From an uncultured Rhodospirillales bacterium (GTDB lineage Bacteria; Pseudomonadota; Alphaproteobacteria; CAAGCB01; CAG-977), in NCBI GenBank assembly GCA_902777205.1, contig CACYSU010000006.1:1-64000 (forward strand): DNA of 64,000 nucleotides. The letters run 5' to 3'. This document shows, one piece after another, positions 16,648-23,602 of this stretch. The number at the start of each line of letters is the position of its first letter. The first letter of the stretch is position 1. The notes beneath the pieces were generated by a model that was given only the letters and a program-made list of their open reading frames with translations, had not been told where the DNA came from and ran no database searches. Both the position numbers and the translations under genes were made by a program.

Positions 16648-17163
16648 ATGATCATCAGACAAAGAACACTCGCCGACGACGCGGAAATTTACGATGTCGT
16701 CAAACGCGCGTTCGCCGGAATGGAACAGGCGAGCGGCGACGAACAGAACCTTGTCGGCCGGTTGCGGAAAACCGGCGGCTATGTTCCCGAGCTGGATTTG
16801 GTCGCCGAGGACGGCGGCCGGATTGCCGGACACGTTATGCTGACAAAGGTTGAAATCGCCGAAACGCCGCAGCTGATTTTGGCGCCGCTGGCCGTCGCGC
16901 CGGAATGCCGAAACCGCGGGATCGGCGGCGCGCTGATCAAAGCCGGACACGGTGTTGCGAAAAAAGCGGGCTTCGGCTTTTCCGTGCTGGTCGGGCATCC
17001 GGCGTATTATCCGAAATTCGGATACCGTCCGGCCGCTTTGTTCGGGTTGCGGTGCGCGATGGAAATCCCGCCGGAATGTTTTATGGTTTGCGATTTGCAA
17101 AACAGCGGGGCGCGGCTGGACGCCGAGCTGGTCTTTCCGCCGGTCTTTTTCGGGCAAGACTGA
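16648..17163 (+). CDS. yjhQ: GNAT N-acetyltransferase, YjhQ-like antitoxin candidate
   Basis: 171 aa with a complete GNAT fold. The acetyl-CoA motif A is LAVAPECRNRGIGGALI (about 81-97, R-x-x-G-x-G), and a late HPAYYPKFGYRPA segment is typical of the YjhQ/YhbS-type subgroup. A good AAAGGA Shine-Dalgarno precedes the ATG. The position directly after yjhX points to the antitoxin of a YjhXQ pair. Whether acetylation is needed for antitoxicity is not something the sequence shows. Confidence 0.8.
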   Translation: MIIRQRTLADDAEIYDVVKRAFAGMEQASGDEQNLVGRLRKTGGYVPELDLVAEDGGRIAGHVMLTKVEIAETPQLILAPLAVAPECRNRGIGGALIKAGHGVAKKAGFGFSVLVGHPAYYPKFGYRPAALFGLRCAMEIPPECFMVCDLQNSGARLDAELVFPPVFFGQD

Positions 17164-17210
17164 GGCGCGTCAAAGGGCGGCCGAACGAATCCGACAAAAA
17201 TCCGGCGTCG

Positions 17211-18476
17211 TCATTTCACTTGCCTGCCGGCGCTGTAAACGGCGGTGATGTTGTGTTTGTCCATCAGATAGACCGCGCGTTCAAAACGTTCCGCGACGGA
17301 CAATTTTTTCGCCGGTTTGGGCAGGTCGGCGTCGTCAACGACGATCGCGTGCAGTTCGTCGCCCGCCGCGAATCCTTCGCCCGCGCCGAAAAACTTCGCG
17401 CCGCCCGTCGTGCCCAGATAAAACGCTTCGGCGACGGTCAGGAAATCGTCCGTCCAATTCGTTTCGATGCGTTTGACCTTTGACGCGCGGATCGCGGCCG
17501 TGACGACTTTGTTCATCGCCAGCAGCGCGCCGCCCGCGATGTCCGACCCCAGCGTGACGCGCACGCCCTCTTTGACCATTTGGCGCACGGGGGCGGTGCC
17601 GCTGATCAGGTTGACGTTGGAATCGGGGCAGTGCGCGACCCACACGCCGTTGTCCTTCATCGCTTTGCGTTCGCGGGCGTCGGAATGGACGCAGTGCGCC
17701 ATCACGGTGCGGTCGTTGAACAGCCCGTATTTGGCGTAGCTTTCCCAGTATTGGGCGCAATCGGGGTGCAGTTCCTTGACCCACGCGATTTCCGACGTGT
17801 TTTCGGACAGGTGCGATTGGACGGGCAGCTTTCTTTCCGCCGCCAGCTTGCCCAGAAAAGCCATCAGTTCGTTCGTGCAGGTCGGCGTGAACCGCGGGGT
17901 CAGGATCGGTTTGACGTGGTCGAACCTGTCCGACGCCTCGTCCAGCCAGAGCATCGTTTCGCGCATGGATTCTTCGGTCGTTTCGGTCAGCACGTCGCCG
18001 GAGTTCCTGTCCATGTTGACTTTGCCGACGTATCCCGTCAATCCGGCGTTTTCAAATTCCTCCATCAAAATCATGGTTGATTCGCGGTGCAGGGAGGAAA
18101 AGGCGCACACGCGGGTCGTGCCGTCGGCGATCATTTCGCGCGCCAAAGCCCGATACACTTCGCGGGCGTAGGCGGTGTCCTTGAACGCGGCTTCGGTATT
18201 GAACGTGTAGGTGTTCAGCCAGTCCAGCAAAGGCAGATCCATTCCCATGCCCAGCATCGCGTATTGCGGGGCGTGCATATGCGTGTCGGCAAACGACGGC
18301 ATGATGATCCGGTCGCCGTAATCAACCGTCAGCGCGTTTTTGTATTGTTCGGGAACGTCCTGAAAAACGCCGGCGATTTTGCCGTTATCCAGCACGATGC
18401 ACCCGTTTTCCAAAACATCCAGTTTTCCGAACGCGGGGGCGTGGACGATGTGGCCTTTGATAACCTGAACAGTCAT
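17211..18476 (-). CDS. guaD: Guanine deaminase
   Basis: 421 aa from ATG 18476 (MTVQVIKGH), which has AAAGGATC upstream; in-frame starts farther upstream fall in the riboswitch terminator. Amidohydrolase zinc ligands are present: FADTHMHAPQ (H-x-H), QSHLSEN, MAHCVH and the catalytic Asp of TLGSDIAGG. It converts guanine to xanthine in purine catabolism or salvage. It is transcribed alone from a strong promoter through a guanine-type riboswitch and terminator, which supports the substrate assignment independently. Adenosine kinase and adenosine deaminase genes elsewhere in the window add to purine salvage. Confidence 0.93.
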   Translation of the reverse strand: MTVQVIKGHIVHAPAFGKLDVLENGCIVLDNGKIAGVFQDVPEQYKNALTVDYGDRIIMPSFADTHMHAPQYAMLGMGMDLPLLDWLNTYTFNTEAAFKDTAYAREVYRALAREMIADGTTRVCAFSSLHRESTMILMEEFENAGLTGYVGKVNMDRNSGDVLTETTEESMRETMLWLDEASDRFDHVKPILTPRFTPTCTNELMAFLGKLAAERKLPVQSHLSENTSEIAWVKELHPDCAQYWESYAKYGLFNDRTVMAHCVHSDARERKAMKDNGVWVAHCPDSNVNLISGTAPVRQMVKEGVRVTLGSDIAGGALLAMNKVVTAAIRASKVKRIETNWTDDFLTVAEAFYLGTTGGAKFFGAGEGFAAGDELHAIVVDDADLPKPAKKLSVAERFERAVYLMDKHNITAVYSAGRQVK

Positions 18477-18499
18477 GATCCGATCCTTTGCAAAGCATA

Positions 18500-18538
18500 A
18501 AAAAATGTCCGCAAGCCGCTGAACGGGCTTTTCGGACA
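18500..18538 (-). terminator. Riboswitch expression platform (intrinsic terminator)
   Basis: On the minus-strand RNA, GUCCG (18537-18533) pairs with CGGAC (18511-18507), enclosing an AAGCC/GGCUU stem and followed by A and seven U. It starts one or two nucleotides after the aptamer P1 3' strand and could extend into it through G-U and A-U pairs with the U tract. Confidence 0.8.
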
Positions 18539-18600
18539 CTCATAGCAGAACACGGACTTAGTTCAGTAGAAACTTCCCCCGACGGGCGGAATTATATGAG
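18539..18600 (-). promoter_or_regulatory. Purine (guanine-type) riboswitch aptamer
   Basis: Read on the minus strand. P1 is CUCAU (18600-18596) with AUGAG (18543-18539). J1/2 is AUAAU. J2/3 contains the invariant GUUUCUAC. J3/1 ends CUAUG. The position equivalent to nucleotide 74 is C, which specifies guanine over adenine. P2 (UUCC...GGAA, about 18 nt) is shorter than in the xpt or add aptamers. P3 is GAAC/GUUC with loop UAAGUCCGU. G precedes C74 where A73 is usual. The core, the promoter, the terminator and the downstream guanine deaminase all agree. The shortened P2 and altered loops make it a divergent member. Confidence 0.85.
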
Positions 18601-18611
18601 CCTTCACCGTT

Positions 18612-18640
18612 TTTATAATCACCCGCCCGCCCGAAGTCAA
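18612..18640 (-). promoter_or_regulatory. Promoter of the riboswitch-guanine deaminase transcript
   Basis: Minus strand TTGACT (18640-18635), 17-bp spacer, TATAAA (18617-18612). The predicted start is about 4 nt before the aptamer P1. Confidence 0.85.
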
Positions 18641-18660
18641 GCGGTTAAGAACGGCGGGCT

Positions 18661-19272
18661 TCACGCGTCTTTGACGGCGATGGCGTCGATGAACGCGCAA
18701 TCGCCGAAATAATCCCCCGTCGTTTCCGAAACGGCGGCGTCGGCGAAACCGGACAGCACGTCCGCCATGTATCCGGCGGTGAAGAAATGACGGACGTATT
18801 CCGCGCGGTACATATTTTCGCCGACCCGTTCGCCGACGCCGAACATCGGGTCTTCGACCGATTTGCACCGCACGAAAAACAATCCGCCCGCGCGCAGGGA
18901 TGCGTGAACGCCGGCGACGATCCGCCGCGTCACGGCGTCGCCGAAATAGTGCAGGGAAAGGCAGGCGAAAACGGCGTCGTATTTTTCTTTGCCGAAATCC
19001 GCGGCCGTCATGTCGGCGCGCATCGTTTCGATTTTCGGATGACGGAAGCTTTCGACTGATTCAAGGGCGGTGTCCGAAACGTCGCAGGCCGTGACGTTCA
19101 TCCCGTTCGCGGCGAAAAACAAAGCGTTGCCGCCCGTGCCGCATCCCAGATCCAAAACGGCGTGAAAATCCTTTATTTTCATCAGCTGCAACGCTTTGAC
19201 GGCAAAGGGCGAGGGCGCGAAATCCCGCGACCATTTCGCCCAGTTGGCGTTCCAAAATTCCCGTCCGTCCAT
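18661..19272 (-). CDS. Class I SAM-dependent methyltransferase
   Basis: 203 aa. Motif I VLDLGCGTGGNALFFAA (about 39-55), the acidic motif II in VTACDVS, and a DAVFACLSLHYF motif IV-like segment show a Rossmann methyltransferase. It is of the general TehB/Methyltransf_25 kind. The substrate is not evident. AAAGGGG lies just before the ATG. It is divergent from the thioesterase gene (62-bp gap) and upstream of, but separately transcribed from, guanine deaminase, whose promoter lies in the gap. Confidence 0.8.
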   Translation of the reverse strand: MDGREFWNANWAKWSRDFAPSPFAVKALQLMKIKDFHAVLDLGCGTGGNALFFAANGMNVTACDVSDTALESVESFRHPKIETMRADMTAADFGKEKYDAVFACLSLHYFGDAVTRRIVAGVHASLRAGGLFFVRCKSVEDPMFGVGERVGENMYRAEYVRHFFTAGYMADVLSGFADAAVSETTGDYFGDCAFIDAIAVKDA

Positions 19273-19334
19273 AAAAGCCCCTTTGACAATGCCGATTTGC
19301 GCAACTATTCTAAACCGAAACGAAGGAGAATTCC

Positions 19335-20060
19335 ATGGAAACGCTGACCCGTCCGCACACCGTCAAAATTTACGAATGCGACCGCGCGAAACGCTTGCGG
19401 CTGCACTGCCTGTTCAATTTGTTTCAGGATGTCGCGGACGAACACGCCGACGCTTTGGGCGTCGGGTACGATTTCTGCCTGTCGCGCGGCATCGGGTGGG
19501 TCGGCGCGAACTATCATCTGAAAATCAACCGGCTGCCCGCGTGGCGGGAAAGCTTCGCGCTGTCAACGTGGGCGTCGGGCAAAACGGCGGTCAGCGGCAT
19601 CCGCGAATTCAAAGCCGAAACCGCGTCGGGCGAAACGCTGTTTTACGCGTCCAGCCAATGGGCGCTGATCGGTTTGGAAACGATGCGTCCCGTATCCGTG
19701 GCGAAAAACCTGACGGATTACGTTTTGCATGACGAACGCGTGATCGACACGACTTTTCCGGCCGTTCTCCTGCCGGAACGCGACGACGCGGCGGTCGAAT
19801 TTTCCGTGCGCTATGACGATATCGACATTAACGATCACGTCAACAACGCGGTTTACCCGCTGTGGGCGCTGGAGGGATTGGCGCGCGATTATGTCGGGGG
19901 ACACGATATCGCCGAAATGGAAATCGCGTTCAAACGGCCGGCGCGGATCGACGACAAAATCGCGGTGTTCACGCAAATCGACGGCCTGACGACGACGCAC
20001 CGGATCGCGGCGCCGGATAAATCAAAGGATTTCGCCCGCGTCCGGATCGGTTGGAAATGA
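19335..20060 (+). CDS. Acyl-ACP thioesterase (FatA/FatB-like)
   Basis: 241 aa, double hot-dog fold. The N-terminal half carries HCLFNLFQDVADEHADALGVG and GWVGANYHLKINRLP. The C-terminal half has VRYDDIDINDHVNNAVYPLWAL, whose D-x-N-x-H-x-N-N motif holds the catalytic Asn/His of plant- and bacterial-type acyl-ACP thioesterases. It releases fatty acids from acyl-ACP. The ATG has AAGGAG 7 bases upstream. The stop codon abuts the converging RNase D gene with no gap. Confidence 0.85.
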   Translation: METLTRPHTVKIYECDRAKRLRLHCLFNLFQDVADEHADALGVGYDFCLSRGIGWVGANYHLKINRLPAWRESFALSTWASGKTAVSGIREFKAETASGETLFYASSQWALIGLETMRPVSVAKNLTDYVLHDERVIDTTFPAVLLPERDDAAVEFSVRYDDIDINDHVNNAVYPLWALEGLARDYVGGHDIAEMEIAFKRPARIDDKIAVFTQIDGLTTTHRIAAPDKSKDFARVRIGWK

Positions 20061-21218
20061 TCAATCCTTGATAATGTCGATGCGGCGGCGGTCGGGATTG
20101 TATTTCATGGCGATTTTTCCCGCTTTCAATTCCAGCGCGTCGCGGCCGAACACCTCGAACCGCCACCCTTTCAAAACGGGCAGGTCGGGATTCTTTTCCC
20201 CCGCCAGCACGTCCAGTTCGTCGGGCGAAGCGATCAGCCGTTCCGCGACATCGCTTTCGGCCGCCTTGATCATCAAAAGCAGACGCAGCATTTTGGAAAC
20301 GGAGCGCGCCGATTTCGGCAGTTCGTAGGGTTTGGGCAAAACGGGATAGGTGGACGGATCGCGCGATTTGACTTCGGCGATGATTTTTAAAATGTCGCGT
20401 CCCATGCGGCCGTTGGCGAACCCTTGGGGCAGGCCGCGCATTTTCGCCATTTCGTCGGCGGTGTCGGGCGCGTCCGCGGCGATTTCCAACAGGATTTCGT
20501 CGCGCATGACATGGCGGCGCGGCCGGTCCATGCGCTTGGCCTCGTCTTCGCGATAGGCGGCCAAAGCCTGACACATCGCCAGATACAGCGGCTTGGTCGA
20601 ATTCAGTTTCAGCCGTTTCCACGCCAGCGCGGAATCGTTTTCATACGTTTTCGGGTTGACCAGAAACGCCGTGTCGTCGTCCACCCAGTGCGCGCGGCCG
20701 GTTTCGTTCAGGATGTCCAGCATTTTTTTGTAAATGTCGCGCAAGTGCGTCACGTCGTTCTGCGCGTACCGGATCTGCTTTTCGGTCAGGGGTCGGCGCG
20801 ACCAGTCGGTGAACCGCATGGATTTGTCCAGCTCGATCCCGACCAGCTTCTGCACCAGATTTTGATAGCTGACGGATTCCCCGAAACCGCAGACCATGGC
20901 GGCCAGCTGCGTGTCGAACAGGGGGGTGGGCGTCTTGCCGGTCAGGTTGTAAAAGATTTCAACGTCCTGTCGGGCGGCGTGGAACACTTTGACGACGTTT
21001 TGGTTTTGCATCAAATCGAACAGGGCGGACAGGTCGATTTCCGGCGCCAGCGGGTCGATGCAGGCGGCTTCGTCCACGGACGCGATCTGGATCAGGCACA
21101 GCTGCGGCCAATAGGTTTTTTCGCGGATGAATTCCGTGTCAACGGTGACGAACGGGTGTTCCGCCAGCCGCGCGCAAAGCCGGTTGAGTTCTTCGGTTGT
21201 TTGGATGAATGTGCACAT
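20061..21218 (-). CDS. rnd: Ribonuclease D
   Basis: 385 aa when started at ATG 21218 (MCTFIQTTEEL), the normal start relative to homologues; the frame stays open upstream but without family similarity. The DEDD exonuclease motifs are present: VDTEF (Asp27, Glu29), the ARQD region, and YAQNDVTHL with Tyr and Asp. The C-terminal HRDC region holds APDTADEMAKMRGLPQG. It trims tRNA 3' ends. A second, shorter RNase D-like gene is at 49806-50420. Confidence 0.92.
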   Translation of the reverse strand: MCTFIQTTEELNRLCARLAEHPFVTVDTEFIREKTYWPQLCLIQIASVDEAACIDPLAPEIDLSALFDLMQNQNVVKVFHAARQDVEIFYNLTGKTPTPLFDTQLAAMVCGFGESVSYQNLVQKLVGIELDKSMRFTDWSRRPLTEKQIRYAQNDVTHLRDIYKKMLDILNETGRAHWVDDDTAFLVNPKTYENDSALAWKRLKLNSTKPLYLAMCQALAAYREDEAKRMDRPRRHVMRDEILLEIAADAPDTADEMAKMRGLPQGFANGRMGRDILKIIAEVKSRDPSTYPVLPKPYELPKSARSVSKMLRLLLMIKAAESDVAERLIASPDELDVLAGEKNPDLPVLKGWRFEVFGRDALELKAGKIAMKYNPDRRRIDIIKD

Positions 21219-21368
21219 ATTTTTCCGCCGGACGTTAAAGTGTAAAGCTGTTTCCTGTTTTACATTTGAACGGCGGAAAAATAAAGTCCCAAAACGCCTT
21301 GTTTGTATATTTCGGGATAAAAAGCTTGTTTTCGGCATCAAAAGGCGTACACTTTTTTATTGAGATTT

Positions 21369-21489
21369 TATACTCCTCTGCTTTGGTGTCGGCCGAAAGG
21401 CGTGATCATAGTGAGTCGTTCCGTTTCGGGGCGAATATAAACTCTTCCGTTTTTACGACGGTTTCTTTTTTCTTTATAGGAGATCTCAA
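21369..21489 (+). promoter_or_regulatory. Promoter -10 and 5' leader of the cold-shock gene
   Basis: A TATACT at 21369-21374 could be a -10 (no good -35 seen), giving a leader of about 110 nt, comparable with the long leaders of cspA genes. AGGAG lies 8 bases before the ATG. The leader fold was not determined. Confidence 0.35.
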
Positions 21490-21693
21490 ATGCCTAACGG
21501 TAAAGTCAAATGGTTCAACAGAACAAAAGGTTACGGCTTCATCCAGCCCGAAGACGGTTCCAAAGACGTTTTCGTCCATATCAGCGCTGTTGAAAAAGCC
21601 GGCCTGACCACCCTGAAAGAAGATCAGGAAGTCAGCTATGAACTGGTTACCCGTAAAGACCGCACTTCCGCAGAAGAACTGAAGTTGATCTGA
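21490..21693 (+). CDS. CspA-family cold-shock protein
   Basis: 67 aa, a single cold-shock domain. It starts [20 protein letters not shown], carrying RNP1 (KGYGFI), and continues with RNP2 (VFVHIS). It binds single-stranded RNA/DNA as a chaperone. It is monocistronic and followed by a strong terminator. Confidence 0.96.
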   Translation: MPNGKVKWFNRTKGYGFIQPEDGSKDVFVHISAVEKAGLTTLKEDQEVSYELVTRKDRTSAEELKLI

Positions 21694-21715
21694 TCCCGTT
21701 TTCCGACGGGAACAA

Positions 21716-21745
21716 GGGGGCTTTGGCGACAAAGCCCCTTTTGCT
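21716..21745 (+). terminator. Terminator of the cold-shock gene
   Basis: Perfect stem GGGGCTTTG (21717-21725) / CAAAGCCCC (21730-21738), GCGA loop, then TTTT. Confidence 0.9.
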
Positions 21746-21809
21746 TTGCGGTTTTTTCATCTATGATTAAGGCAAAGCGGTTTCATTGACGGCGCGAAAG
21801 GAATGAAAA

Positions 21810-22457
21810 ATGCGGATTCGGGCGCTTGTTTTGCTGTTGGCGCTGTTTTGTGCGGCGAGTGCTGACGCGAAAGTGGTCAAGCTGGGCGACATGGTCAACG
21901 CCGGACGGCAGGGGGCGAACGCGCGCGCGCTGGGCGGCGGGCAGATCAAACCGACGATTTCGTGTTTTGAAAACGGCGATTGCGCCGCGGATCAGGCGTG
22001 CCGTTCCCTGCAATGCGAAAACGTCTGCAAAAGCAATACCTGTCCGACGGGCAAGCATTGCGTTCCGGCGGGAAACGACGCGCCGCACGAATACCTGTGC
22101 GCCCAATGCGCCAACAACTATCATTGTCCGCAGGGCATGATTTGCGGCGCGGATCATTTCTGCACCGAACCCGAAGCCGTCGATCCCTGTTTGAACGCCG
22201 TTTGTCCGCCGGCCGCGCCCTATTGCACGCCGCAGCCGTACCAGTCCCTGCCATACACTTGCGTCCAATGCACGGAAAACAGCCATTGCCCGCCGGTCGC
22301 CGGATTAAGCCGCAGCTGCGTTGACGGTTTCTGCCTGTTCAATATCGACGGCAACATTCCGGCGCGGCAGCAGCCGGCCGCCGCTCCCGTTCCCGCGGCA
22401 ACCGCCGCCGACGGATACGGGGAGTACGACGAATACGAAGAGGACGAGGAGGAATAA
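21810..22457 (+). CDS. Secreted cysteine-rich repeat protein with acidic tail
   Basis: 215 aa. The signal peptide MRIRALVLLLALFCAASADA is clear. The mature part has 20 cysteines by my count. Two similar eight-cysteine modules follow each other (about residues 72-117 and 127-176), both with the spacing C-x4-C-P..C..C-x2-C-x5-C-P..C..C, after a leading Cys-rich stretch (about 51-70). A Pro/Ala linker leads to a tail of YGEYDEYEEDEEE. The even cysteine number and export suggest disulfide-bonded knots at the cell surface or in the periplasm. I do not recognise the family. It is monocistronic, with a terminator after it. Confidence 0.75.
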   Translation: MRIRALVLLLALFCAASADAKVVKLGDMVNAGRQGANARALGGGQIKPTISCFENGDCAADQACRSLQCENVCKSNTCPTGKHCVPAGNDAPHEYLCAQCANNYHCPQGMICGADHFCTEPEAVDPCLNAVCPPAAPYCTPQPYQSLPYTCVQCTENSHCPPVAGLSRSCVDGFCLFNIDGNIPARQQPAAAPVPAATAADGYGEYDEYEEDEEE

Positions 22458-22475
22458 AAAAATTCCGCAATGAAA

Positions 22476-22505
22476 AAGCCCCGCCGACGGCGGGGCTTCT
22501 TTTTT
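22476..22505 (+). terminator. Terminator after the Cys-rich gene
   Basis: Stem AAGCCCCGCC (22476-22485) / GGCGGGGCTT (22489-22498), loop GAC, then a T-rich tail. Probably bidirectional, also serving fba. Confidence 0.9.
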
Positions 22506-22519
22506 GCGCAATCCGTTGA

Positions 22520-23575
22520 TTACAGCATATGATCCAATTCGCCGGATTTGTAGCGTTTGGCCATTTCCGACATCGGGATCGCGTGGATTTTGGACGCCAT
22601 GCCCGCGGCGCCGAACTGTTCGTAACGGGCTTCGCAGACTTTCTGCATTTCTTCCATCGCGGGGCCCATGTATTTGCGAACGTCGAATTCGTCGGGTTTC
22701 GTCGCGAAGATTTTGCGGATCGCGCCCGTCATCGCCATGCGGCAGTCGGTATCGACGTTGACTTTGCGCACGCCGTACTTGATGCCTTCCTGAATTTCTT
22801 CGACGGGGACGCCGTAGGTCTGCGGAATCTTGCCGCCGAATTCGTTGATCATGTCCTGCAGTTCCTGCGGAACGGAGGAAGAGCCGTGCATGACCAGATG
22901 AACCGTCGGGATCTTGGCGTGGATTTTCTTGATCGTGTCGATCGACAGGATCGCGCCGTCCGGTTTGCGCGTGAATTTGTACGCGCCGTGGGACGTGCCG
23001 ATCGCGACCGCCAAAGCGTCGATGTTGGTCGCTTTGACGAAATCATAGGCTTCGTCGGGGTCGGTCAACAGCTGTTTTTTGTCGATCGCGCCGTCAAACC
23101 CGTGGCCGTCTTCCTTTTCGCCCTTGCCGGTTTCCAGCGAACCGATGCAGCCCAGTTCGGCTTCGACGGACGCGCCGATCATGTGCGCGAATTTCGCGAC
23201 CGTTCCGGACACTTCGGCGTTGTATTCGTGGGTGGCGGGCTTGCCGTCCTTCAGCGAACCGTCCATCATGACGGACGTGTAGCTGTTGGCCAAAGCCGTG
23301 ACGCACGTTTCAACGGACGACCCGTGATCCTGATGCAGGCAGACGGGGATGTCGGGGTACATTTCGCAGGCGGCTTCGACCATATGGCGGATCATCGGAT
23401 CGCCGGCGTAGCCGCGCGCGCCTTTGGATGTCTGGACGATGACGGGCGAATCGGTTTTTTTCGCCGCGGCCATGACGGCCAGAATCTGTTCCATGTTGTT
23501 GACGTTGAAAGCGGGCATCCCGTAACCGTATTCGGCGGCGTGATCCAGCAGCTGACGTAAAGTGATCATAGGCAT
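22520..23575 (-). CDS. fba: Class II fructose-bisphosphate aldolase
   Basis: 351 aa, the class II zinc-dependent aldolase length of the Calvin-cycle/glycolytic subtype. It has the N-terminal PAFNVNNMEQI, the catalytic and zinc motif VCLHQDHGSS, a second zinc ligand in HGAYKF and HLVMHGSSSVP, and the phosphate-binding KVNVDTD. It cleaves fructose-1,6-bisphosphate to DHAP and glyceraldehyde-3-phosphate. It lies 27 bases after tkt on the same strand, so the two form an operon for central carbon flow. ATG 23575 or 23569 could be the start. Confidence 0.94.
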   Translation of the reverse strand: MPMITLRQLLDHAAEYGYGMPAFNVNNMEQILAVMAAAKKTDSPVIVQTSKGARGYAGDPMIRHMVEAACEMYPDIPVCLHQDHGSSVETCVTALANSYTSVMMDGSLKDGKPATHEYNAEVSGTVAKFAHMIGASVEAELGCIGSLETGKGEKEDGHGFDGAIDKKQLLTDPDEAYDFVKATNIDALAVAIGTSHGAYKFTRKPDGAILSIDTIKKIHAKIPTVHLVMHGSSSVPQELQDMINEFGGKIPQTYGVPVEEIQEGIKYGVRKVNVDTDCRMAMTGAIRKIFATKPDEFDVRKYMGPAMEEMQKVCEARYEQFGAAGMASKIHAIPMSEMAKRYKSGELDHML

Positions 23576-23602
23576 GGTTTTATAAAACTCCTTTTCCCGA
23601 TG

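Noticed and set aside
20061-21341. RNase D starting at 21341
   Set aside because: The first 41 residues are basic, non-conserved and cover likely promoter DNA. MCTFIQTTEEL is the normal beginning.
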